From Fulvia fulva (Eukaryota; Ascomycota; Dothideomycetes; Mycosphaerellales; Mycosphaerellaceae), in the NCBI RefSeq assembly GCF_020509005.1, contig NC_063025.1, positions 62,001 through 126,000 of the forward strand: a stretch of 64,000 nucleotides of DNA, read 5' to 3'. A program made the position numbers and the translations under genes. Each line of letters begins with the position of its first letter. Within the stretch, counting starts at the first letter, position 1. Positions 1-9,273 of the stretch are shown piece after piece. The notes beneath the pieces were generated by a model. That model saw nothing but the letters and a program-made list of their open reading frames with translations, was not told the DNA's origin and searched no databases.

Positions 1-3000
1 TATCTATAGGGCTATTAGGGAAAGCTAATTTAATGTCCTATTGCTTTATTTCCCAATTATTATAAGCCGTAAAATAGAATAACGAACGCTAAGTTTCGGG
101 TCGACAAGTATTACTAAATGTCTCGTCGTAATCTACTCTAAATATTTGTTTGAAGCCCTTTACGACCTACCGACTTTTATATTTAATTATATTGCCTTTA
201 GCGTCGGTTTTAGTCTTATAAACCTACCGTCCTTCAAGGGCTACGTAATCCTTAGGAAGGTTAACTAAGTCCTAAGTTTTTAGCTTATTTAAGTCGCCTA
301 TTTCGGATTTTATAGACTCTAGCCATTTGACTTTATTAGGACTAGTAATCGCGTCTTTATAAGTAATAGGATCGGCGGTCTACCCGCTATAATTAGCGAG
401 TAGCGCTAGCTCGTCTTCTAATCCGTCGTCTTCTAGAGTCTTAAAGTATTAGATTCTAACGGATTATTAGAAATTAACGGGTGATTAGAAATCGACGGGC
501 CGTCTAATTCCTTCTTCGCCTCTATAGATATAGGGTCTACGTTGTCGTTCGTATTTTCTAGAGGACTAGAACGAGGAGTATTAGCCCTATTTTACGAATT
601 TATAGAAGGAGTAGCGCTAAAATCGCTATTATTAAGGTTGATAGCGGGACTAAGCGCCTCTACGCTTCCGGAAGTATTTTTCCTAGACGTATCTAAGCGT
701 AGTCTCTTAATACTCGGCTCGTTTTACTTCGTAGCTATTTTATCTCGTTTGCTAGAAGCTTTAATATCCTCGCTAATTTTGAAATTATTGTTTACCTCCA
801 ATTCGCTAACTATAGCGGGTTCTTCGGATTAAGGACTATCTAAAAAGGTTCCTTCTAAGACTCTTTTGTCTCTAGTAAAGACTCCTTTTCTAGAGTCTAG
901 ATCTAATAGTTTATAGTTACCGTAGTTGGTATAACCTAATAGAATAGCCTTTTTCGCCCTAGTTTCGAGTTTCTTAGGACTTAGATTACGATAATAGGCG
1001 ATAGATCCGAAGATTTTAATATTATTAAGGTCGGGTTTAGTCCCGTACCTAACTTCGTACGGGGATTTAAAGCCTAAGCTAGAATAAAGCGTACGATAAT
1101 AGATCAAAATCGCCGCTAAAACGGCTTCTCCTTAGAAATATTTAGGTAGCCTAGACTCGTATAATATAGCTTATACTTTAGATATTATAGTACAATTAGG
1201 CCTTTCTATTTTAGCGTTTTACTCTAGACAATACGGCGCGATTAGCTCGCGTATAATACTACTATTCCGTACTAGTTCTTCGAATTCTTTAGTTAGAAAT
1301 TCGAGAGTATTATCCGATTTAAGGATCTTAAGCTTAGGCCTTTTATTATCGGCTACGCTATTAGACGAAGAATTCTTAGTACGTAATTTATAGGTACAAA
1401 AAGAACGAAAAGCTTTGGACTTAGACTTAATTATATCCGCCTCTATAAACCTAGAGTAGTAATTAATAAAGCTAATAAAATAACAAAGTCCGCGATTAGT
1501 CCTAGGCTCTATAGGACCGTAGATATCGAAACTAACTTTATCTAGGAAGGCTTTAGCTTTCGTGCTTGTATTACTTATTTTATTGATTTCGCGTATAAAT
1601 TTTGCCCTAAGGTAAACGTCGTAATTTACGAGCCTAGGATCGTTTTTGTCTACCTTTACGCCTAATTTTTCTAAGGCGTTAGGATTTATATGTCCTAGTC
1701 TTTTATACCAAATTAGCGAATTATTCTCGCTATTAGTTAGGGTATAGAGCGTACCCTCTTTGTCTTTCGAGTCTTTAGGTAGGCTAATATTTAGAGAATA
1801 AACGGCTAACTTATATAGTAATTTGTCTTTATTAGCCCGCGTTTTAAGGGCATTATTTTCGCTATACAAATCTATAATGCCGTTCTTAAGACGGGCATAG
1901 CAATTACGAGTATCTAATTGCGCTAGACTTATAAGATTTACGCTAAACTCGGGTATATAAAGGCAATCCTTAAGAAGAACTACCTTATTAGTGTCTTTAA
2001 AGCGCATTTTTATATCTTCTTGCTAGTAGGAGACTATTTTCCCGGCGTTACCCTACCGTAATATAGTAGTAGTATCCTAGAATGTAGTGAAATAGCCTCT
2101 ATTTGCTATAATATACCGGGAAGCGCCCGAATCTAGAATAAACTAGGTACTTTTAGCGCTTTTATCGCGACCATTATCGCTATTTACGCTTAAAACGGCG
2201 GTATTATTTAATTTTTCGCCGCCTAAGTCCTCTATATTAGAGAATAGTACTTCGACTTTGCTAACTTCGTTAGAGTTAGCGAATAGCGCGTCGCTATCCT
2301 CCTTAGAATCCTTATCCTTTTTCTTAAGAGTCTTATTTCTTAGATTAGAATTCTTCTTAAAATACGTAGATTCGATATGTCCCTTTTTATCGTAATAGGA
2401 ACATACTTTATTCGAATTAGCGTGTTTAGGACCTTTACTTCCCGGCCGTTTAGGCCCGTATCTCTTAGGCTTTCCTTTAGAAGAGTTACCGACAAATAAA
2501 GCGTAATCTTCCTTATCTTTAGCGCTATATCTTCGCGATCTGTCTAGTAAATTACTCAATAATTCTTCGAGAGAATAAGCCTCTATATTAGCTCTTAGGC
2601 TTTGACTAATAGAGGTAACAAACGACTCGTATTCGTCCGTAAGATTATTTAAAGTCTACGCTATTATAGCGGTCTTAGGCAACTCGACGTCTTTAGATTT
2701 AAGGTCGTCGTATAGACGGCGAATAGTAGTCGTATATTTTTCTACTAAGTTATTACTCTTAGAGAGCGTAGTATTAAATAGCTCTCTTAAAAGTAAGAAC
2801 GAGGAATTAAATCCTTTAGGACTATATAAGTCCTTTAAGGAATTCTACGCTTCTAGGGCCGTATTCTTATTTTGAATTTGTAGAAGAGGCCCGTCCTCGA
2901 TAGATAACCTAACAACGGCGAGCGCTTTGTTTTTCATTTCTTTATCGTCCGTAATAGGCTCCTCTATAGCCTTATTTAGGCCTTCTTTTATAAGGTACGC

Positions 3001-3158
3001 TTTTATCCTTAGGGCCCAAAGTTTATAATTAGATTGGCCCCTTAGACGCGTAATATTAAATGTCTTATTGTTTAAAGATATCTTAAAAAAGCGTCCTTTA
3101 GAAAGTAAAGAGCTTTATTGAAAAATCGCCCTTTCCTTTAATAGAGAGATAGGCACAA
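1..3158 (-). pseudogene. copia-1 gag-pol, unit 1, RIP-broken and truncated by window edge
   Basis: Remains of a single gag-pol polyprotein gene. Three stretches stay open on the minus strand. 2559-2143 is the gag C-terminus, with a zinc knuckle whose second and fourth cysteines read Tyr, as RIP of TGC/TGT would give. 2007-1219 is the pre-integrase region (WYKRLGHI) followed by the integrase core, with SFDIYGPI and LKSDNTLEF around the catalytic Asp residues. 1107-829 is the integrase C-terminal part. The aspartic protease motif DSGAS lies between gag and integrase, near 2130. Reverse transcriptase is mostly outside the window. Stops are TAG or TAA, as expected from CAG, CAA and TGG. Confidence 0.88.
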
Positions 3159-3216
3159 TACTTTAGCTACTTTTGTAGGCTCCCGCCCTTAGATTTCGCT
3201 ATTTTTTGTCCTAGCG

Positions 3217-3230
3217 TATTAGTATACGGA
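3217..3230. repeat. Target-site duplication of intact LINE, left copy
   Basis: TATTAGTATACGGA occurs here and again at 8216-8229, directly after the LINE tail. Units 2 and 3 of the copia array carry this sequence only once at the matching site, so this is a true 14-bp duplication. Confidence 0.95.
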
Positions 3231-3459
3231 GGTCTACATCGCTACGATATTGACGGAATCATCGATCTCTGCGCCAAAACACGACACATTCGAAAGCTCT
3301 TATCAAGGCCATTCCAACGATATAAAAAGCAGGCCACTGCCCCTAGGACTGAGGGAGTTCTACCCCATTCAATCTGGACAGCTTGAAGCTCTCTTCACCC
3401 TGTTTCTTCAGCTCCAAACGCCGCGGAGGTGCCTAGCTACATTAGGCAACTCCTAGGCA
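3231..3459 (+). promoter_or_regulatory. LINE-A 5' leader, likely holding the internal promoter
   Basis: LINEs of this kind carry their promoter inside the element, so this 229-bp stretch is the expected site; no core element was recognised. From 3250 the leader is open in the ORF1 frame, without an ATG, up to a TAG at 3454-3456, only one codon before the ORF1 ATG. The RIP-mutated copies keep this arrangement. Confidence 0.55.
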
Positions 3460-4737
3460 ATGGCAGCCCAGGCTACGGTACTAACGGCGCCTACGGCCCT
3501 ACAGGCGAAGCCCCCCCAAGACAACTGGCAGCAACTTATAGAGGACGCAAAAAGCATGGAAACTAACGATCAGCTCCCTTACCGGTCTCTACAGGTAATG
3601 ATCACTCAGCTACGCACGGCGCTTGTACTGTCGTATTACCGAGGGCAACAAGAAATGAGGACGACGTCCCAGGCGATTAGCAAGGCCACCCGGAATCAAC
3701 ACCCCCATAGCTGGGCATCGGTCGCGGCATCGATACCAGGCCCCCGCCCAACGCACGATGCAGTTACGATCCGCATTGCAGCAAAGGAAGACCAGGCCGA
3801 AGTTGCGAAGCTATCGAACAAGGAGCTCGCCCAACGAATTAACCAACCAGGGGTGGTCGCAGTGAACCAACAGTCTAACGGCACTCTACAGATCTATACT
3901 AGCTCTGCTACTGCTAGGAGGCACCTAGAGGCACAGCCACAGTGGGCATCTAAGGTTGCGGCATCAGCGAAGGTCTCAACGAAACAATTCACGATCCTAG
4001 TCCACGACATGCCTAAGGAGTTTGACCCAACCAACCAGGGTCACCTACGCGCTCTCCAAGAGGACAACCCGGTCACTCTTAACTCTCCAATCCAGAAGGC
4101 GACTTGGCTCCATAGGAAATGGCCAGAAGGCAAGAAGGCCTCGGCGCTAATAGTATGGCTACAAGACGCGAAAGCGGCGGATCTAGCGATAGAACAAGGC
4201 CTGGTCTGGCAATACAGCCTCAAGACAGTAGAAAAGCACTCCTCATCCTTTCGTGTCCTCCAATGCTTCAAATGCCAACAGTATGGACACCAAACCTACA
4301 CGTGCACAAACAAGCAGGCCTGCTCGAACTGTGCAGGAGACCATATGTCTAGGGACTGTACATCGACTACGAGACGGTGCGCGAACTGTCCGGGGCACCA
4401 CCCATCGTATAGTGCGGAATGCCCACAGCGGAAACTAGCGAAAAACAAGGCAATCACAAACAGAACCGTCGCCCCAAGATTCTACGGCGACCGTGAGGCT
4501 AGCCCACACCGGAACCAACTAGCGGCGGTCGGGCACAAGCGCCCTAGGGCCGAGAACGATGTAAAGGATGCGCAGCCTAGGGCGTACGGGAGGCCACGTG
4601 CTCTGCTAGCTGCGGCGAGGGAATCTAACCAGGCCCGGCTCCCCTTTAGTACACAGCCGATAGGCGTAGACCAGGACGCACAGGGCAGTAGGACACAGGA
4701 CGATACAGAGGAAATGATTGTCGATGCCGATGACTAG
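3460..4737 (+). CDS. LINE-A ORF1: gag-like RNA-binding protein with three zinc knuckles
   Basis: Encodes 425 residues. LINE ORF1 proteins bind the element's RNA and form the ribonucleoprotein that carries the RT to chromatin. Three Cys-His knuckles sit at about residues 269-325: CFKCQQYGHQTYTC (C-x2-C-x4-H-x4-C), CSNCAGDHMSRDC (x2, x3, x4) and CANCPGHHPSYSAEC. This trio is usual for Tad/I/Jockey-type ORF1. The N-terminal half is Gln/Ala-rich and has no recognised domain. The C-terminal tail is acidic. The ATG at 3460 follows an in-frame TAG by one codon, so it is the first usable start in frame. The last 14 bases overlap ORF2. The equivalent start is ATA in the RIP-mutated copy at 45691. Confidence 0.92.
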   Translation: MAAQATVLTAPTALQAKPPQDNWQQLIEDAKSMETNDQLPYRSLQVMITQLRTALVLSYYRGQQEMRTTSQAISKATRNQHPHSWASVAASIPGPRPTHDAVTIRIAAKEDQAEVAKLSNKELAQRINQPGVVAVNQQSNGTLQIYTSSATARRHLEAQPQWASKVAASAKVSTKQFTILVHDMPKEFDPTNQGHLRALQEDNPVTLNSPIQKATWLHRKWPEGKKASALIVWLQDAKAADLAIEQGLVWQYSLKTVEKHSSSFRVLQCFKCQQYGHQTYTCTNKQACSNCAGDHMSRDCTSTTRRCANCPGHHPSYSAECPQRKLAKNKAITNRTVAPRFYGDREASPHRNQLAAVGHKRPRAENDVKDAQPRAYGRPRALLAAARESNQARLPFSTQPIGVDQDAQGSRTQDDTEEMIVDADD

Positions 4738-7700
4738 CCTCGACACGCTTAACATCATCCAGTATAACGTCAACCATAGCAAGGATATAGTCCAGAACCA
4801 TTTCCTACACGAGGCGGACCCGCGCGTCCACCACGTCCTTGCAATCCAGGAGCCATGGATTAACCCGCACCATAAGAGACCAACGACCTGCAAGTCACCA
4901 GGCTACACGACATGCCTACGAGGCGACGGCAGACCCCGCACGTGCTTCTATGTCAGCAAGGACATACTAGAATCCGACTGGGAGGTAGTGTACTACGCAG
5001 ACGAAGAAGGCGGGGGCGATATTACCTCCCTCCACGTGGGTAGCACCTGGATACACAACCTATACATGCAACCGCCAGCCTCGAGGTCTAGCCGCGACCT
5101 AGGGGTCTGCAGACACCTAGACAGTGCGCTCAAGAGACAAGGGTGCCACATCGTAGTAGGAGACTTCAACATACACCACCCTTCCTGGGAAAGCCTTATG
5201 CAGCCGCACCCTATAGCCGACGAAGTACTCGACTTGATGGCGAGCAACGCAATTGCCCTCAATACCCCGAAGGACCTGGGCACCTGGAAGAGAGGGGGAC
5301 TCCAAGGCACGATCGACCTCTCCTGGATCTCAGATAGCCACTACCACACGGTAACCTACTGTGGGATCGAACATGAACTCGAGGCGTCGTCAGACCACAT
5401 GCCAGTCAGGACCTCTATTGCGACACAGATACAACGCACACCAGCGAGAACCCCTAAGCCAAACTGGGGAAAGGCCCACTGGGCCAACATCCAGGCGTAC
5501 CTCGATGACTCCAAGAGGCTAGTCCAGATCGCGCAGCAGCAATACAACAGTAAAGACGAGATAGACGAAGCAGTCCAGGGGTTGACAGACGAAATAAGAA
5601 AAGCGACCTCACTTCACGTTCCGCTTGCCCAACCAACGACATGGTCCAAACCATACTGGACGCCGGAGTGCACTGCGGTAGTAAGAGAAGCAAGGAGAGC
5701 CCGCCGGGTGTGGACGAGCAGCCATAGCGAGGAGGCCTGGAACGTATACAGGGAGGCATGCCAACAGAAGAAAGCCATAATACGGAGGGAGAAAGCAGTC
5801 GGCTGGAGGGCCACAGTGGAAGAAATCGCCGGCAAGCCAGAGAGGATGTGGAAGCTAGCGAAATGGGCCCGACAGGACCCTACACAGGGCCCCTCCTTCT
5901 CTATCCCAGCGCTACAATCGCCTAGTGGCCCGGTTAGCGACCCCGAGGCCAAGGCGCGTCTACTGGCTAGCAAGTTCTTCCCACCCCCAGTCGAGGCTGA
6001 TCTAAGCGACATAAACAGCTCTACTCCCCTAGCCCCTAGCATCGCGGTCCAACAGGAGGTGTCCGAGGGAGAAGTTACCGCTGTGCTGAGGAAGTTGCCG
6101 GCGAAGAAAGCCCCGGGGCCGGATGGGATCCCAAACGAGCTACTAAAGAAGTGTAGAGATCAACTAGCCCCAGCAGTTGCAGCGATCTTCAACGCCTGCC
6201 TACAGACCGGATACCACCCGATAGCTTTTAAACAATCGACGACAGTGGTCCTACGCAAGCCGCAGAAGGAAGACTATACGCAGGTGAAGTCGTACCGCCC
6301 AATTGCGCTCCTTAACACTCTTGGGAAGGCGCTTGAGAAGCTGGTTGCAACGAGACTCTCCGAGGCGGCAGAGGAACACTCCCTACTCCCGGACACCCAG
6401 ATGGGTGCGCGCCCACAGCGATCGACGCTATCCGCGATGGAACTTATCACCTCTCAGGTAAAGGCCATCTGGTATAAGAATAGGGACAAGGTGGCTTCCT
6501 TACTTAGCCTAGACATATCGGGAGCCTTCGACTACGTGTCACACCCGCGGCTTCTCTACATCCTAAGGTCGAAAGGACTCCCTGAGTGGCTTGTCAACTT
6601 CGTACGGTCCTACCTCCAAAACCGCAGTACGTCGATCCTGGTCGGCCAGTACAGAAGCCCATTTCAAGCAGTCCACACTGGAATCCCGCAAGGCTCAACG
6701 CTAGCACCTATTCTGTTCCTCTTCTTTATGGCGACGCTGCTCCCAGCCCTAGAATCCCAGAACACCGCTGCGAGCGGCTTCGTAGACGACACAAACATCC
6801 TAGCGTGGTCTTCCTCGACTGAGGAGAACTGTAGGCTACTAGAAGAGAAGCACAAGATCTGCGAGGACTGGGCTAGGAGGCACGGGGCTCGGTTTGCCCC
6901 AGAAAAGTACAATCTGATACACTTTACGCGCCGGCCACGGTTCCACAATATGCAAGCTTCTATCCAGATACAGGGGCACACGACTAACCCGGCAAATCAG
7001 CTCAGGATCCTCGGACTATGGGTGGACCCGGCGCTACGGTGGAGGAAGCACGTACAGGCAATATTACGGAAAGCTGAACAGAATATGGCATCATGCCAGA
7101 GGCTCACTGCGTCCACATGGGGGGCGGACTTCCGGCAGTCACGACTTCTATATACGGCTATTGTACGGCCAGTCCTTACCTATGGCAGCCAAGTGTGGTC
7201 CTTAGGCGAGAGGGCCTGCCCATCGAAGGGACTCGTCGCGCCGCTAGCGAAGATCCAAAACCAATGCCTAAGGAAGGTCACCGGGGCATATAAGTCGACA
7301 CCAACGAGGATGCTTGAGCACGAGACCGCTATACCGCCGATCGACCTATACATCCAGGGACTACGGACCTCCTACTTAGGCAAGTCGGCACAGTACCCAG
7401 TACAGAAGGTCATCGCCAGTGCAGTCGCAAGGGCCCGCGAATCAGTACCAGCGCATAAGGGCATTCGACCCGGAAACGAGCCGAACTACCGGGCAAGGGA
7501 CGAACAGCTAGCAACACAATGGGAAGGTGAGAAATCGTTTGTAGAGCAACTATGGAAAGAGAGGTGGAACAACCAGGTTGTAGGGCATAGTGGACGCCCT
7601 CAGCCAGCGGGACAACCTAAGGAATGGTCAGCTACAAAATCCGCGGTCAAGCACCCCCCGAAGCTCATCCACTACCGCCTTACGAGGGCACAGAGTAGCA

Positions 7701-8041
7701 TAGCAACCCAACTGCGAAGCGAACACATCGGCCTCCAGGGGTACCTATCATGGAGGAAGGTCCCAGGATACACGAATACTAGCTGCCCCTGCGGCTATCG
7801 CTCCCAGAACGTACGGCACGCACTCCTCGTCTGTCCGAGGTGGTCGCTAGGAAGGGGGGAGTGGATGGCAAAGGCGAGGAACCGGACGATTGGGGCACTT
7901 CTTAACAACGCTGAAGACCTACGGCGCATTACGAACTGGATACTAGAGAAGGGCTGGCTAGAACAGTACCGCCTAGTAGGAGCAGTGCAGGAAGAGAGGA
8001 CACGACGCAGCGCGACGAGACCGGCTAGGAGCGGGGGCTAA
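4724..8041 (+). CDS. LINE-A ORF2: endonuclease and reverse transcriptase polyprotein
   Basis: About 1,105 residues from the ATG at 4724 (ATG at 4730 is the alternative). The N-terminal AP-like endonuclease shows QYNVNHS near residue 15, AIQEPW, GDFNIHHPSW near 146 and SSDHMPV near 222; it nicks the target to prime reverse transcription. The reverse transcriptase follows: AxGPDGIPNELL near 464, SYRPIALLNTLGK, SLDISGAFD, GIPQGSTLAP and the catalytic FVDD near 686. A C-terminal C-x-C-x8-H-x4-C motif (CPCGYRSQNVRHALLVC) near 1020 is typical of such LINEs. No RNase H domain was recognised between RT and this motif. The frame is open throughout, so the enzyme could be functional. Confidence 0.94.
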   Translation: MPMTSLDTLNIIQYNVNHSKDIVQNHFLHEADPRVHHVLAIQEPWINPHHKRPTTCKSPGYTTCLRGDGRPRTCFYVSKDILESDWEVVYYADEEGGGDITSLHVGSTWIHNLYMQPPASRSSRDLGVCRHLDSALKRQGCHIVVGDFNIHHPSWESLMQPHPIADEVLDLMASNAIALNTPKDLGTWKRGGLQGTIDLSWISDSHYHTVTYCGIEHELEASSDHMPVRTSIATQIQRTPARTPKPNWGKAHWANIQAYLDDSKRLVQIAQQQYNSKDEIDEAVQGLTDEIRKATSLHVPLAQPTTWSKPYWTPECTAVVREARRARRVWTSSHSEEAWNVYREACQQKKAIIRREKAVGWRATVEEIAGKPERMWKLAKWARQDPTQGPSFSIPALQSPSGPVSDPEAKARLLASKFFPPPVEADLSDINSSTPLAPSIAVQQEVSEGEVTAVLRKLPAKKAPGPDGIPNELLKKCRDQLAPAVAAIFNACLQTGYHPIAFKQSTTVVLRKPQKEDYTQVKSYRPIALLNTLGKALEKLVATRLSEAAEEHSLLPDTQMGARPQRSTLSAMELITSQVKAIWYKNRDKVASLLSLDISGAFDYVSHPRLLYILRSKGLPEWLVNFVRSYLQNRSTSILVGQYRSPFQAVHTGIPQGSTLAPILFLFFMATLLPALESQNTAASGFVDDTNILAWSSSTEENCRLLEEKHKICEDWARRHGARFAPEKYNLIHFTRRPRFHNMQASIQIQGHTTNPANQLRILGLWVDPALRWRKHVQAILRKAEQNMASCQRLTASTWGADFRQSRLLYTAIVRPVLTYGSQVWSLGERACPSKGLVAPLAKIQNQCLRKVTGAYKSTPTRMLEHETAIPPIDLYIQGLRTSYLGKSAQYPVQKVIASAVARARESVPAHKGIRPGNEPNYRARDEQLATQWEGEKSFVEQLWKERWNNQVVGHSGRPQPAGQPKEWSATKSAVKHPPKLIHYRLTRAQSSIATQLRSEHIGLQGYLSWRKVPGYTNTSCPCGYRSQNVRHALLVCPRWSLGRGEWMAKARNRTIGALLNNAEDLRRITNWILEKGWLEQYRLVGAVQEERTRRSATRPARSGG

Positions 8042-8215
8042 CGGGGTAGTGACATGGACTACGTACGTTCAGAGGGAAAGCTAATCTAGACAAGGAGTAG
8101 TCGGGGGCGGGAAGGGTTTTCACCTATTCGGGTTTCCCTTTGTACATAACAATAGATATATACCTGCATAGGCCGGATAGGGTCCTAGAACAGGGGAATG
8201 ACAAATCTATCTATC
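8042..8215 (+). other. LINE-A 3' UTR with ATCT-repeat tail
   Basis: A 174-bp untranslated end finishing in a short run of ATCT instead of poly(A). The same tail closes the other three LINE-A copies, and the unrelated LINE-B ends in a similar ATCT run. This suggests both recognise a short repeat tail for target-primed reverse transcription. Confidence 0.85.
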
Positions 8216-8229
8216 TATTAGTATACGGA
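8216..8229. repeat. Target-site duplication of intact LINE, right copy
   Basis: Second copy of TATTAGTATACGGA; copia-1 unit 1 sequence resumes directly after it. Confidence 0.95.
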
Positions 8230-8755
8230 TCGCGAGTAGGTTCCTCGTAAGGATTTTATACTACTAGTAACGCTAAAATTCCTAATTACTTAGGATAGCG
8301 CTCTAAAGGGACTTTATAACGCTATAGGCTCTCTATAGTTAGATTCGTCATATATTCCCGATCCGGAAACAGGTTGGTTTGAATTTTAAGGTCGTAGGGT
8401 TGTCGAGTTATCGAATTTACGAAGTTGTAATAATTATAGTAGGTTATATATAATCCTTGTAGCTTCGAAATGCGGGGTACTTCTATAAACGGAAGGTTTG
8501 CTAAGACGAGCGCTGATTTTTCGCCGAGATGTTAGGATATCCGGGGTGTTTTCCTTTTTAGTATAGCCCTCTTATTTATAACGCGGGGAATCCCTATCGG
8601 TATCGGACCTTCTAGTAGATTCGCGCGATTTTTGCCGTTTCTTGTTTATCTCCTTAGGTTTCTTCGGTTACTACGCCGCTTGTTATATATATAGGGCGTA
8701 GTTATCGTTCCTAATTAGTAGGGGCGACTAGGTTCCGTAGGCTAAGAGCTAATCC
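8230..8755 (-). other. copia-1 unit 1 leader between primer-binding site and gag
   Basis: Non-coding leader between the PBS and gag on the minus strand; the missing stretch near gag lies left of the LINE. The same leader occurs at about 14330-14866 and 20441-20977. No gene was recognised in it. Confidence 0.75.
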
Positions 8756-8767
8756 GGGCTTATAACC
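8756..8767 (-). other. copia-1 primer-binding site (half-tRNA iMet type), unit 1
   Basis: On the minus strand this reads GGTTATAAGCCC directly after the LTR end. With one RIP change reversed it matches the complement of the initiator-Met tRNA anticodon arm, the primer type known for Drosophila copia. The same site adjoins the LTR at 14867-14878, 20978-20989 and 24765-24776. Confidence 0.82.
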
Positions 8768-9273
8768 TATTAAAAGGTGTTTATAGCGGAAGCTAGCCTT
8801 AGGATATTCGTAGATAGCCGTAATAAGTCGAGTATAATAGTCGAGGTTATAGTAGTTAAGAGTAGTAGACTTACTTTATTACTTATCCTATCTAGAGGGC
8901 TTATTCTACTCTTATTTATATTCGATTATAGACTCCTAGGACCGTCTATACTACGTAATCTATTACGTAGTATATCTATAATAAGAAGCGGATTTATAAG
9001 AAGTTATATCTCGTAGATTCTATTAAATTCTATAGCTTGTCTTCTAGACTACCTAGAGCGTTCTAGATTTTAATATAATTAGAATATAGCTAGTTCTAAA
9101 GATGTTATAAGCCGGTAGTCCGGCGCTAGCCTATTACGGCCTAGACAAGCATTTCCGTACGATCCTAGCGATACTAGGAGCTTACGGGTTATTAGATTCT
9201 ATCGGATTTGATAGTCTACCGCTTTATAATAGTATATCTCGCTAAGTAGCTATATAAAGCTTATAAACTAATA
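8768..9273 (-). repeat. copia-1 LTR (shared by units 1 and 2)
   Basis: A 506-bp LTR with RIP-altered TG...CA ends (minus strand TATTAG...TTTTAATA). The inverted copy at 24259-24764 has the same length and same ends, which proves the boundaries. The PBS adjoins one side and a purine tract (minus TATAGGGGTG, 9274-9283) the other. It contains a near-perfect palindrome with 13-bp arms at 8947-8974. In the array this single LTR serves as 5' LTR of unit 1 and 3' LTR of unit 2. Confidence 0.88.

Larger units (their letters stand above)
3231..8215 (+). mobile_element. LINE-A copy A1: full-length, intact Tad-like non-LTR retrotransposon
   Basis: A 4,985-bp element with a 5' leader, two overlapping ORFs, a short 3' UTR and an ATCT-repeat tail. 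It is flanked by a perfect 14-bp target duplication and sits in the leader of copia-1 unit 1. CA and TG dinucleotides are abundant and both ORFs are fully open, so this copy has escaped RIP, unlike the three related copies at 28161-33046, 37978-42922 and 45459-50445. The gene order (zinc-knuckle ORF1; endonuclease plus reverse transcriptase ORF2; no RNase H recognised) fits the Tad1/I-like LINEs of ascomycetes. It may be mobile. Confidence 0.95.
1..9273 (-). mobile_element. Copia-1 LTR retrotransposon, unit 1 of tandem array (partial, split by a LINE)
   Basis: First visible copy of the 6,111-bp copia unit, read on the minus strand. It runs LTR (8768-9273), primer-binding site, leader, gag, protease, integrase and then the start of reverse transcriptase, where the window edge cuts it. 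Base 1 aligns with base 11111 of unit 2. The offset of 11,110 equals the 6,111-bp period plus 4,999 bp (a 4,985-bp LINE and its 14-bp target duplication), which fixes the insertion exactly. The copy is RIP-mutated, with TAG/TAA stops throughout. Confidence 0.93.

Noticed and set aside
542..832. 96-codon plus-strand open frame, repeated at 11652-11942 and 17763-18053
   Set aside because: It is antisense to the copia-1 pol spacer and is present only because the unit is repeated; no ATG start and no independent support.
8777..9016. 79-codon open frame inside the copia-1 LTR (also 14888, 20999 and inverted at 24516)
   Set aside because: Lies wholly in the LTR, begins with GTG, and has no recognisable domain; RIP-made AT richness yields such frames by chance.
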